From NCBI RefSeq assembly GCF_012726175.1, contig NZ_JAASAD010000022.1:1-57841 (forward strand): a DNA stretch of 57,841 nt, written 5' to 3'. The stretch comes from Micromonospora sp. HNM0581 (GTDB taxonomy: Bacteria; Actinomycetota; Actinomycetes; Mycobacteriales; Micromonosporaceae). Position numbers and translations under genes: made by a program. The notes beneath the pieces were generated by a model. That model saw only the letters and a list, made by a program, of their open reading frames with translations. It did no database searches and was not told the DNA's origin. Position 1 is the first letter of the stretch; every line of letters begins with the position of its first letter. Below, piece after piece: positions 16,388-24,617 of the stretch.

Positions 16388-16416
16388 CGGTCCCGCCGGT
16401 CGGCCAGGGGGCCGGC

Positions 16417-17208
16417 TCAACGGCCCTCGAAGGCCGGCTTCTGCTTGTTGACGAAGGCCATGGTGGCGGCGCGGTGGTCCGTGGTGGCGCCGCAGATGGC
16501 CTGTGCCTGCGCCTCGGCGGCCAGCGCGTCGGCCAGGGTACCGGCATCGGCCACCGAGAGTTGACGTTTGATCGCCCCGTAGGCGACTGTCGGTCCGGTG
16601 GCGAGCCGGGCGGCCAACTCCTGCGCGGTGGGCAGTACCTGCTCGTCGTCGTCGGTCATCCGGGTGAGCAGGCCGAGCTGCCGGGCCTGCTCGGCGCGCA
16701 CCGGCTCGGCCAGCATCAGTAGTTCGACGGCCTTGGCGTGGCCGACGAGCCGGGGCAACGTCCACGAGGCGCCGGTGTCGGCGGCCAGCCCGACCTTGGC
16801 GAACGCCATCAGGAAGCTGGTGGATGGTCCACCGATACGGATGTCGGCCAGGAAGGCCAGCGAGGCCCCGGCCCCGGCTGCCATACCCCGGACGGCGGCC
16901 ACCACCGGCTTCGGCAGGCTGGCCAGCCGGGCGGCGATCGGGTTGTAGTGCGCCCGGACGGTGTCCAGCGGCTTGCCGTCGCCTGTCTGGAGGGTGTCGA
17001 CGTGCTCCCGGAGATCCTGCCCGGCACAGAACGACGTGCCGGCCCCGGTCAGCACCACGGCCCGGCAGTCACGGTCGGACTCCAGCTCGGCCAGAGTGTC
17101 CCGCAGCGCTTCCTTGAGCGCCACGTCGAGCGAGTTCATCGCGTTCGGGCGGTTCAGGGTGAGGGTGACGACGGCGTCGGTGCGGTCGACGAGCAGTGGC
17201 TCGGTCAC
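16417..17208 (-). CDS. Enoyl-CoA hydratase/isomerase family protein, PaaG/PaaB-like
   Basis: A 263-residue crotonase-fold enzyme. The oxyanion-hole segments are visible: GTSFCAGQDLREH (first) and RGMAAGAGASLAFLADIRIG (second), followed by DTGASWTLPRLVG, where the aspartate is typical of phenylacetate-pathway hydratases/isomerases. It probably acts on an acyl-CoA. The GTG start overlaps the stop of the upstream PaaX-type regulator by four bases (GTGA), so expression is coupled. No other phenylacetate catabolic genes are near, so the substrate is uncertain. Confidence 0.85.
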   Translation of the reverse strand: MTEPLLVDRTDAVVTLTLNRPNAMNSLDVALKEALRDTLAELESDRDCRAVVLTGAGTSFCAGQDLREHVDTLQTGDGKPLDTVRAHYNPIAARLASLPKPVVAAVRGMAAGAGASLAFLADIRIGGPSTSFLMAFAKVGLAADTGASWTLPRLVGHAKAVELLMLAEPVRAEQARQLGLLTRMTDDDEQVLPTAQELAARLATGPTVAYGAIKRQLSVADAGTLADALAAEAQAQAICGATTDHRAATMAFVNKQKPAFEGR

Positions 17209-18029
17209 GTCTGGCGACCCTTCTGTCGGGCTAACCGGTGTCCACCGTCGAGGCACTGCTCGACGTACCGGTCGGCGGCCGGCCGGAGCCGGGCCGCGTG
17301 GCGGTCGAAGAAGCTGGCTGCGGCGATGCCGGGCCAGCGTTCGGGTAGCAGCGCCGGTGGCAGCTGCGGATCCCGGAACAGGAACGTACGCCACGCGTGC
17401 ACCAGCCGGAACCGGGCGGCGTACGACTCCTCGTCGCCGCTGCGCGCGGTGACGCCGGTCAGCAGCGTCCGCTGTTCGGTGACGAAGTCTTCGTACGCCT
17501 GGCCGATCTCGGCGAGGTCCCAGGCCCGGCGGACCAGGCCCATCGCGCCCGGCGTGCCGGCGGTGTGCGCGGCGCTGAACCGTTCGAAGCGTACGCCCGC
17601 CTCGCTGAGCAGCAGGTCGACGTCCTCGGCTGGGCGGGTGGCCACCCAGGTCTGCTCGTCCAACGTGCCGTAGCCGAGGTACCGGAGGTTGGCGGCCAGA
17701 CGCTGGCGGTCCCGACGTGCGCTCGGCGCGTCGAGTACCAGCAGGTCGAAGCGGCCGTCCCAGGTGACCCGACCGGTGCGGTAGATCCGGGAAGCGGCCT
17801 CGTCCAGCCTCCGGGCGGCCTTCGCTGTGATCGAATATCCGGGTCCGGAGGTCAACTTGATCGGTTCGAGCCAGTTCTGACGCACCATCCGGGAGACCGC
17901 CGTGCGTACGGCCGGTGGCGCGATCCCCAGCGGCGCCAGTAGCTTGACCAGCGCGGCAACGGGTGCGCGCCCACCTCGTGGCCGGAGGTGGTCGCCGTAC
18001 AGGTCGAAGAGTGCCGACCGTGCCTGCAT
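17205..18029 (-). CDS. PaaX-family transcriptional regulator
   Basis: A 274-residue protein with an N-terminal winged-helix (SALFDLYGDHLRPRGGRAPV, GIAPPAVRTAVSRMVRQNWL), a central ferredoxin-like domain (RFDLLVLDAP) and the C-terminal PaaX helical domain ending near RDPQLPPALLPERWPG. PaaX proteins repress phenylacetate degradation genes and release DNA on binding phenylacetyl-CoA. Here the regulator is upstream of and coupled to a crotonase gene, which is the likely target. Start: ATG at 18029. Confidence 0.87.
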   Translation of the reverse strand: MQARSALFDLYGDHLRPRGGRAPVAALVKLLAPLGIAPPAVRTAVSRMVRQNWLEPIKLTSGPGYSITAKAARRLDEAASRIYRTGRVTWDGRFDLLVLDAPSARRDRQRLAANLRYLGYGTLDEQTWVATRPAEDVDLLLSEAGVRFERFSAAHTAGTPGAMGLVRRAWDLAEIGQAYEDFVTEQRTLLTGVTARSGDEESYAARFRLVHAWRTFLFRDPQLPPALLPERWPGIAAASFFDRHAARLRPAADRYVEQCLDGGHRLARQKGRQT

Positions 18030-18219
18030 GACCGCACATTGTGACAGGCCTTCTAAGGATAAGCTAGATGCTGTTACATCAATGCTGCTTCGGTTTGGGT
18101 CCGGAGGTGTTCATCAGGGAAAATCGTCGGTCGACACCCACGTGCAAGTTGCGGGTGGTCATGGCGAAGTGGCTGTGGGGCAACCCACCGACCCTGGTGT
18201 AGGTCTGAGGGGAGACAAC

Positions 18220-18387
18220 ATGGCGGCGATGAAGCCGCGGACGGGCGACGGTCCGCTGGAAGTCACCAAGGAGGGCCGGGGCATCGTCATGCGGGTCCCG
18301 CTGGAGGGTGGTGGCCGGCTCGTCGTCGAGATGACTCCCGACGAGGCGACTGCTCTCGGTGACGCGCTGAAGGCGGCCGCCGGCTGA
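18220..18387 (+). CDS. DUF3117 protein
   Basis: A 55-residue protein, MAAMKPRTGDGPLEVTKEGR onward, ending in EATALGDALKAAAG. This small cytosolic protein is almost invariant across actinobacteria (Rv1211 in M. tuberculosis), yet its function is unknown. The start is supported by GAGGGGAG upstream. A terminator-like hairpin follows at 18442-18477. Confidence 0.93.
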   Translation: MAAMKPRTGDGPLEVTKEGRGIVMRVPLEGGGRLVVEMTPDEATALGDALKAAAG

Positions 18388-18441
18388 GTGAGGTCGTTGC
18401 GTCGGCGACCCTCGCCGCCGCGGGTAGTTCGTCTGGTTCCT

Positions 18442-18477
18442 GGCTCTGGGCCATCGGTTCACCGGTGGCTCAGAGCC
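18442..18477 (+). terminator. Hairpin terminator after the DUF3117 gene
   Basis: GGCTCTGGGCCA (18442-18453) pairs with TGGCTCAGAGCC (18466-18477) over 12 positions including one G-T pair; the loop is 12 bases. Confidence 0.6.
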
Positions 18478-18535
18478 GTCACGCCTTCGCGCGACCGATC
18501 CACCGCGCGTCCGTCTGCAGGAGGTACGGCTCCGC

Positions 18536-20002
18536 GTGCTCGCCATCCGTCTGACCGCCGAGCCGGAACGGCTCGACACTCTGATCCTGCCCGTGCGGCC
18601 CGGCGCCGCCGACGACGCGTGGGCCGAGTCGGTGCCGACTGCGGTGGCCCTCCCTGACGGGATCGCCGACGAGGTGGCGGTGCTGATCCCGGCGGCTCGG
18701 TCGCGGGGTCGGGCCGGTGACGTGCACACGCAGGTGCGGCCCGGTGGTGTCCCACGTCGGCTGCTGCTGCTCGGGATCGGCGGGGCGGACGAGGCGGCCT
18801 GGCGGACGAGTGGCGCAGCGCTGGTCCGTGCCGTGAAAAGTGAGACTCATGTCACAATAGCCCTGCCGGTGGGGGTCGCACCGGCAGCGGTGCGGGGCCT
18901 GATCGAAGGGCTGCTGCTGGGCTCGTACCGGTTCCGGCTCGGTGCGCAGACCGACCCGCCCACGCTCACCGACGTCGACCTGGCGGTCACCGACCCCGAG
19001 GCGTACGAGCAGGCAGTGAACGTGGCGCGGATCACCGCCCGGATGACCAGACTGGCCCGGGACCTGACCAACATGCCCGCGTCGGTGAAGAACCCACGGT
19101 GGTTCGCCGGTCAGGTCGCCGAGGCCGTTGCCGACCTGCCCGGGGTCACGCTGCGGGTCCGCGAGCCTGCACAACTGGCCGCCGAGGGCTTCGGCGGCAT
19201 CCTCGCCGTCGGAGGCGGCTCGGCAAGTGGCCCACGCCTGGTCGAACTGGACTGGCATCCCGCAGATGCCCGCACCCACGTGGTCCTGGTGGGCAAGGGC
19301 ATCACCTTCGACACCGGCGGCATCTCGATCAAGCCGGTTCCGGCGATGAAGCTGATGCGCAAGGACATGGCCGGCGCCGCCGCCGTCGTGGCGGCCACCC
19401 TCGGCGCCGCCGCGTTGGGCCTGCCGGTCCGGGTGACCACGCTAGCCCCGCTGGCCGAGAACATGGTCAGTGGGGCCGCATTCCGACCCGGCGACATCGT
19501 CCGGCACTACGGCGGCCTGACCAGCGAGACGACGAACTCGGACGCCGAGGGCCGGTTGGTGCTCGCCGACGCACTGGCGTACGCCGTCGCGGAACTCAAC
19601 CCTGACCTGCTCGTCGACCTGGCCACGCTGACCGGTGCCAACGCGGTGGCGCTCGGCACCCGCACCGGGGCGCTCTACAGCGACAACGACCAGCTCGCCG
19701 AGGATCTGCTGGCGGCGATCAGGTCAGCGGGCGAGTCGGCCTGGCGGATGCCGTTGCCCACCGACTACGTCGAGCACCTCGGCAGCGACCTGGCCGACCT
19801 GTACAGCGCGCCCACGCAGGGCGGCGGATCGGTGCTGGCCGCGCTCTACCTACGGGAGTTCACCGGCGACCTGGCCGACCGCTGGCTGCACATCGACATG
19901 TCCGCACCCTCCTGGTGCGACCGCGACGACGCGGAGCTGACCCGCGGCGCGACCGGCTGGGGCGTACGCGGGCTGCTGCGCTGGCTGGCGGCGCTGGACT
20001 GA
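18536..20002 (+). CDS. pepA: Leucyl aminopeptidase (M17)
   Basis: A 488-residue cytosolic metallopeptidase. The M17 C-terminal domain has the metal ligands and catalytic lysine in LVGKGITFDTGGISIKPVP, the MRKDMAGAAAV helix, and the signature TNSDAEGRLVLADALAYA (usual form NTDAEGR; serine replaces threonine). The N-terminal macro-like domain occupies about residues 1-170. It removes N-terminal residues from peptides. The GTG start at 18536 follows CAGGAGG. It stands alone downstream of the DUF3117 terminator. Confidence 0.92.
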   Translation: MLAIRLTAEPERLDTLILPVRPGAADDAWAESVPTAVALPDGIADEVAVLIPAARSRGRAGDVHTQVRPGGVPRRLLLLGIGGADEAAWRTSGAALVRAVKSETHVTIALPVGVAPAAVRGLIEGLLLGSYRFRLGAQTDPPTLTDVDLAVTDPEAYEQAVNVARITARMTRLARDLTNMPASVKNPRWFAGQVAEAVADLPGVTLRVREPAQLAAEGFGGILAVGGGSASGPRLVELDWHPADARTHVVLVGKGITFDTGGISIKPVPAMKLMRKDMAGAAAVVAATLGAAALGLPVRVTTLAPLAENMVSGAAFRPGDIVRHYGGLTSETTNSDAEGRLVLADALAYAVAELNPDLLVDLATLTGANAVALGTRTGALYSDNDQLAEDLLAAIRSAGESAWRMPLPTDYVEHLGSDLADLYSAPTQGGGSVLAALYLREFTGDLADRWLHIDMSAPSWCDRDDAELTRGATGWGVRGLLRWLAALD

Positions 20003-20062
20003 GCCGGGCCGGCCCACGGGTTGGTCGGCTTCCTACGCCCGCCGGTCGGTGCGAGTGCCGAG

Positions 20063-20737
20063 TCAGCAGCGCACCGCAGCCAGCAGCCCGTGACCGACCG
20101 GCAACAGTGCTGGAATCCAGTGCTCCGACTCACGGATGGCCTTCACCGTCTCGCGCACCATCACCGTCTCCATGTCACGGGCGGCCGGGTCGCCGATCCG
20201 GCCGCCCGCCAGCGCTCCGTTGAGCACGAGCACCCCACCCGGCCTCAGCAGTCGCAACGCCGCGTCCACGCAGGCGGTGAAGCCGGTCACCTCGGCGTCG
20301 ACGAAAACCAGGTCGTACGCACCGTCGGCGAGCCGGGGCAGAACGTCAAGCGCCCGGCCGGTGATGATCCGGGTCCGCCCGGCGACGAAACCGGCCTCGG
20401 CGAAGATGCGTCGGGCGATCCGTTGATGCTCGACCTCCACGTCGATGGTGGTGAGCACCCCGTCGGCCCGCATACCGCGTAGCAGCCACACCCCGCTGAC
20501 ACCGGTGCCGGTGCCGATCTCGACCACCGCACGGGCACTCCCGGCAGCGGCGAGCAGGCGCAACGCGGCACCAGCGCCTGCGGTGACCGCGTCCAGGCCT
20601 ACCTCACGGGCAAGGCTGCGGGCGGTCCGCAGGACGGGGTCCTCGGTGACGTAGGACTCGGCGAACTGCAGGGCCGGGTTCGTCGAACTGCCGGAACCGG
20701 CGACCGTGGCGATGGGGCACCTCCGGGCGACGAGCAT
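20063..20737 (-). CDS. SAM-dependent O-methyltransferase, Rv1220c-like
   Basis: A 224-residue class I methyltransferase of the catechol-O-methyltransferase-like family. The SAM-binding motif is AVVEIGTGTGVSGVWLL; DLVFVDAE and GGVLVLNGALAGGR mark strands 4 and 5. It is divergent from htrA. In M. tuberculosis Rv1220c is likewise divergent from the sigE-rseA-htrA-tatB group, but sigE and rseA are absent from this gap. The ATG at 20737 has no clear ribosome site, so the start could be a little downstream. Confidence 0.82.
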   Translation of the reverse strand: MLVARRCPIATVAGSGSSTNPALQFAESYVTEDPVLRTARSLAREVGLDAVTAGAGAALRLLAAAGSARAVVEIGTGTGVSGVWLLRGMRADGVLTTIDVEVEHQRIARRIFAEAGFVAGRTRIITGRALDVLPRLADGAYDLVFVDAEVTGFTACVDAALRLLRPGGVLVLNGALAGGRIGDPAARDMETVMVRETVKAIRESEHWIPALLPVGHGLLAAVRC

Positions 20738-20922
20738 GATGCGCAGGGCTGTTGGGCACTGTGACTCTAGAGGCGGCCAGCTCTGAGCGCATCCGGGCAT
20801 CCACCCGCGGTGACAACCGCTGACCCCGTACCGCGTATCCGTGCAATCCTGGAAGCGGTATCCGTCGCCCGCCTCGGACCGCGGACGCGAGGATGCCGGG
20901 GACGGGAGTGGGAGGGCACCGA

Positions 20923-22242
20923 GTGACCGACGGCTGGAACTGGCGCCAGCCCGGTGCGAGCGGAACACCGGCCGGGCAGTCGGCGACCGGGCATCCGCCA
21001 GCCGGTGGGCCGGCGACATCGCAGGACAGCGGCGGTGCCGCGTCGCCGTGGTGGTCAGACGCGCTCGCCGATCCGTGGCGGGATCCGCTCGCACCGGCGG
21101 CGGTGGTGCTGCCCGTGGCCCCGGTGGCCGGCAGCGAGCCGGAGCCGGTCGTCGATCCCGATGCGGCGGGCCGGCCCAAACTTCAGCAGTTGCTGCTCAT
21201 CTCGCTGGTGACGGCCCTGCTCGCCGGGGCCCTCGGTGGTGCGCTCGGCTACGCGTTCGCGATTCGGGGTGGTGCCGGCGGGACGGTACTGGGTGCTGTC
21301 CCCGGTGCGGCACCCACGCTCGCCCAACGCCCACCGGAGTCGCTGGCGGGTGTCGCCGAACGAGTACTGCCGAGCGTCGTCACCGTGCGGGTCGCCGGTC
21401 TCGGAGGCACCAGTGAGGGGTCGGGGTTCATCGCCAGCGCCGACGGACATGTGATCACGAACGACCACGTGGTGGCCGGCGGCACCGGGAAGGCGTCGGT
21501 CATCTTCAACGACGGCAGCTCGGCCGCCGCGACGGTGGTAGGGCAGGACGCGGAGTCCGACATCGCAGTGATCAAGGTCTCGCGCACCGGGTTACGCCCG
21601 GTCGAGTTCGGTGACTCCGACGCCCTGGCCGTCGGCGACCCGGTGTTGGCGATGGGCTCTCCTCTGTCACTGGCGAACACGGTCACCGCGGGCATCGTCA
21701 GCGCCCTGGACCGGACGATGCATGCCGGCGAGCCGGGCGGGCCGACGCGCTACTACGCCGCTATCCAGACCGACGCTGCGGTCAACCACGGAAACTCGGG
21801 CGGCCCGCTGGTCGATGCGGCGGGGCGGGTGATCGGGGTCAACTCCACGATCAAGTCTCTGGTGGCCGAGGGCCAGGAGGCAGGAAACATCGGTCTTGCC
21901 TTCGCCATCCCGATCAACCAGGCGAAACGGATCACCCAGGACATCATCGGCACCGGAAAGGCCCGTCGCACGGTTATCGGCGCCCAGGTCGGCGGGCCCG
22001 GTTCAAACACCAACGGTGCCGGGGTACGCCTCGCGACCGTCGAGGCGTCGGGTCCGGCCGCTGGCGCCGGACTGCGCGCCGGTGACGTGATACTCAAGCT
22101 CAACGGCCGACCGATGACCGAGCCGACCGATCTGATCGCTCTGGTGCGCAAGTACGCGCCCGGCTCGGTGGTGACCGTCGAGTACCGCCGTGGATCGACC
22201 CGGCAGAACGCCTCGGTCACCCTCGCTGCGGACGCGAAGTGA
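20923..22242 (+). CDS. htrA: HtrA/DegP-like membrane-anchored serine protease with PDZ domain
   Basis: A 439-residue protein. The proline-rich cytosolic N-terminus (1-85) precedes one membrane helix (about 89-112). The trypsin-like domain follows, with His in VITNDHVVAG, Asp in AESDIAVIKV and Ser in NHGNSGGPLV. The C-terminal PDZ domain includes GPAAGAGLRAGDVILKLNGR. It degrades or refolds damaged envelope proteins outside the membrane. The GTG at 20923 is six bases after GGAGGG. tatB follows. A TTA leucine codon occurs at 21592-21594. Confidence 0.92.
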   Translation: MTDGWNWRQPGASGTPAGQSATGHPPAGGPATSQDSGGAASPWWSDALADPWRDPLAPAAVVLPVAPVAGSEPEPVVDPDAAGRPKLQQLLLISLVTALLAGALGGALGYAFAIRGGAGGTVLGAVPGAAPTLAQRPPESLAGVAERVLPSVVTVRVAGLGGTSEGSGFIASADGHVITNDHVVAGGTGKASVIFNDGSSAAATVVGQDAESDIAVIKVSRTGLRPVEFGDSDALAVGDPVLAMGSPLSLANTVTAGIVSALDRTMHAGEPGGPTRYYAAIQTDAAVNHGNSGGPLVDAAGRVIGVNSTIKSLVAEGQEAGNIGLAFAIPINQAKRITQDIIGTGKARRTVIGAQVGGPGSNTNGAGVRLATVEASGPAAGAGLRAGDVILKLNGRPMTEPTDLIALVRKYAPGSVVTVEYRRGSTRQNASVTLAADAK

Positions 22243-22313
22243 CCTCTCACCCGCTTCTGGCAGCGGCACTGACGTGCGTACTCTGGCTGCGGTAGCCGGG
22301 GAAGGGGCCGAGA

Positions 22314-22733
22314 GTGTTCGAGAACCTGAACGTGTGGGAGGTCGGAGCGCTGCTGCTGCTGGCGCTGCTGATCTTCGGCGACCGGTTGCCGGTGGTGATA
22401 AGTGACGGGCTGCGGATGGTGCGCAACCTGCGCAACATGGCCCGCAGCGCCACCACCGACCTGAGCAAGGAACTGGGGACCGACATCCAGCTGGAGGACC
22501 TGCACCCCAAGGCGTTCATCCGCAAGCACCTGATCAGCGAGGAGGACGAGCAGGCGATCCGGAAACCGCTCCAGGGTGTCTACGACGGCCTTCGGGCGGA
22601 TGTCACCGGCGTGCACGACGAGCTCAGGGACGTCGCGAAGGTCGCCGATCCGCGCCGGCCCGACCCCGCCCCGCAAGGCCCCACCAACCCGGCACCGGCT
22701 CCCCGCATCGTCGACTACGACGACGTCACCTGA
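22314..22733 (+). CDS. tatB: Sec-independent protein translocase subunit TatB
   Basis: A 139-residue protein with the TatA/B N-terminal membrane helix (VFENLNVWEVGALLLLALLI, residues 1-20), the FG hinge, an amphipathic helix (DRLPVVISDGLRMVRNLRNM) and an acidic C-terminal tail. Length, the Glu in the membrane helix and the htrA-tatB-mrp context identify TatB rather than TatA. It helps recognise twin-arginine precursors at the membrane. The GTG start follows GGGGAAGGGG. Confidence 0.9.
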   Translation: MFENLNVWEVGALLLLALLIFGDRLPVVISDGLRMVRNLRNMARSATTDLSKELGTDIQLEDLHPKAFIRKHLISEEDEQAIRKPLQGVYDGLRADVTGVHDELRDVAKVADPRRPDPAPQGPTNPAPAPRIVDYDDVT

Positions 22734-22773
22734 CTGCCGGCACGGCCGCCGGCCGGCGTCCCACCCCTACGGC

Positions 22774-23922
22774 TCAGCGCCCGCTCGGCTTGAGGCCGAG
22801 CGGCTTACCGAGCAGGGACTCACGGCGCAGCGCGAGCCGGTCAGCCACCTGTCCGAGCGCCTTCGCCGCAGGGGAGTCCGGTTCGGTGACGACGATCGGA
22901 TTGCCCTCGTCGCCCGCCTCCCGTACCCGGGTGTCCAGCGGCACCTGACCCAGCAGCGGCACCTGCGCGCCGATCGTCTGGGTGAGTGAATCCGCCACGG
23001 TCCGACCGCCGCCAGCTCCGAAGATCTCCATCCGGGAACCGTCGGGCAGCTCCAGCCAGGACATGTTCTCGATCACACCGACCACCCGCTGGTGGGTCTG
23101 CAGGGCGATCGCTCCGGCCCGTTCGGCCACCTCCGCCGCAGCGGCCTGAGGGGTGGTGACCACCAGGATCTCGGCGTTCGGCAGCAGCTGGGCCAGGGAG
23201 ATCGCCACGTCGCCGGTGCCCGGGGGCAGGTCGAGCAGGAGGACATCGAGATCGCCCCAGTAGACGTCGGCGAGGAACTGCTGAAGCGCGCGGTGCAGCA
23301 TCGGGCCGCGCCAGACCACGGCGGCGTTGCCGGCGGTGAACATCCCGATCGAGATGACCTTCACTCCGTGTGCCTGCGGCGGCATGATCATGTCTTCGAC
23401 CCGAGTGGGGCGGCCGTCCGCACCGAGCATCCGTGGCACCGAGTGCCCGTAGATGTCGGCGTCCACCACACCGACGGACAGGCCCCGGGCAGCCAGTGCG
23501 GCGGCCAGGTTGACCGTCACGCTGGACTTGCCGACGCCGCCTTTGCCACTCGCCACGGCGTACACCCGGGTGCGGGAGCCGGGCTGGGCGAACGGGATCA
23601 CCGGCTCCTCGGTCGCCCCGCCGCCGCGCAGCTTCGACTGGAGTTCCTGACGCTGCTCGGGGCTCATCACACCGAACTCGATCTCGACCCCGGTGACGCC
23701 GGTGACCGCGCCAACGGCTGCGGTGATGTCCGTTCGCAGCTTGTCCTTGAGCGGGCAACCGGCCACGGTCAGCAGCAACTCGACCCGCACGACACCGTCC
23801 CCGCCGACCTCGGCGGAACGCACCATGCCGAGTTCGGTGATCGGCCGGCGGATCTCCGGGTCGTTGACGGTGGCCAGGGCGGCCATGACGGCGTCGTTGA
23901 CGGTGCTGACGGGAGCTGACAT
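22774..23922 (-). CDS. mrp: Mrp/NBP35-family iron-sulphur carrier ATPase
   Basis: A 382-residue protein. Residues 1-95 are a DUF59 (MIP18-like) domain; the P-loop ATPase begins with YAVASGKGGVGKSSVTVNLA (deviant Walker A of the MinD/Mrp class) and has LLLDLPPGTGDVAISLAQLL. The family loads Fe-S clusters onto apoproteins. It is convergent with tatB, as in M. tuberculosis. The ATG at 23922 is seven bases from a TAGCAT -10 element, giving a leaderless message. The C-terminal CxxC of some homologues is not present. Confidence 0.9.
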   Translation of the reverse strand: MSAPVSTVNDAVMAALATVNDPEIRRPITELGMVRSAEVGGDGVVRVELLLTVAGCPLKDKLRTDITAAVGAVTGVTGVEIEFGVMSPEQRQELQSKLRGGGATEEPVIPFAQPGSRTRVYAVASGKGGVGKSSVTVNLAAALAARGLSVGVVDADIYGHSVPRMLGADGRPTRVEDMIMPPQAHGVKVISIGMFTAGNAAVVWRGPMLHRALQQFLADVYWGDLDVLLLDLPPGTGDVAISLAQLLPNAEILVVTTPQAAAAEVAERAGAIALQTHQRVVGVIENMSWLELPDGSRMEIFGAGGGRTVADSLTQTIGAQVPLLGQVPLDTRVREAGDEGNPIVVTEPDSPAAKALGQVADRLALRRESLLGKPLGLKPSGR

Positions 23923-23929
23923 GCCCGCA

Positions 23930-23935
23930 ATGCTA
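23930..23935 (-). promoter_or_regulatory. -10 element (TAGCAT) of leaderless mrp
   Basis: On the minus strand TAGCAT ends seven bases before the mrp ATG. Confidence 0.5.
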
Positions 23936-23993
23936 CGTCGGTACCCGGGCGCCGACGGTGTCGGCAACGGCGTTGTGAGCGAGACGATCAGCT

Positions 23994-24617
23994 CTACGGG
24001 TGGCGGGAGGACGCAGTGTCGTGACGACCGTCACCCGGCTGGTCGCCGTCGACTTCGTCGCGGGGCTCATCCAGCCCGTCGACACTGGCACGCGCGGGCT
24101 GGTCGTCCCGGTGCCGGCGCTCCAGCCGCTGCCGCCGCTGTGCTGCCTCGTCCATCTCCTCGGCGAGTCGGGTCAGCTCAGAGCGGACGAAATCGCGGGT
24201 GGCCACCTCGCCGAGCGCGATCCGCAGCGCCGCGATCTCCCGGGCCAGGTACTCCGTGTCGGCCTTCTGCATGGTCGCCCGGCGCCGGTCCTCCTCCATC
24301 CCCACCCGGTCCCGGTCGGCCTGACGGTTCTGCGCCAGCAGGATCAAAGGTGCCGCGTACGAGGCCTGGATGGAGAGCACCAGGGTGAGGAAGGTGAAGG
24401 TGTACGGGTCGAAGCGCATTCCCGCCGGGGCGAGAGTGTTCCACAGGAACCATGCGCTGATCACCAGCGTCATGTAGACGATGAAGTTCGCCGTGCCCAT
24501 GCCACGCGCGATTCCCTCGGCCCAGCGGCCGAACGTCTCCTGATCCACTCGTGGCAGCTTGAACCCCCGAGGCTCGCGCGGCAGGTCCAGCCGCTCCGCG
24601 CGCCGTTGCTCAGTCAT
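23994..24617 (-). CDS. DUF1003 membrane protein
   Basis: A 207-residue protein. Residues about 38-60 and 70-95 are two membrane helices (FIVYMTLVISAWFLWNTLAP, FTFLTLVLSIQASYAAPLIL) that define DUF1003; a charged helix and an acidic, probably disordered tail follow. The function of the family is unknown. The ATG at 24617 lies eight bases within the end of the upstream CBS-domain gene, and an in-frame GTG at 24623 is the alternative start. The pair DUF1003-CBS/MgtE-N is also seen near mrp in mycobacteria. Confidence 0.85.
   Translation of the reverse strand: MTEQRRAERLDLPREPRGFKLPRVDQETFGRWAEGIARGMGTANFIVYMTLVISAWFLWNTLAPAGMRFDPYTFTFLTLVLSIQASYAAPLILLAQNRQADRDRVGMEEDRRRATMQKADTEYLAREIAALRIALGEVATRDFVRSELTRLAEEMDEAAQRRQRLERRHRDDQPARASVDGLDEPRDEVDGDQPGDGRHDTASSRHP

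Noticed and set aside
16417..18039. A single long frame joining the PaaX region and the crotonase gene
   Set aside because: The first part of that frame is out of phase with the PaaX protein, which is clear in another frame; the crotonase starts at the GTG overlapping the PaaX stop.
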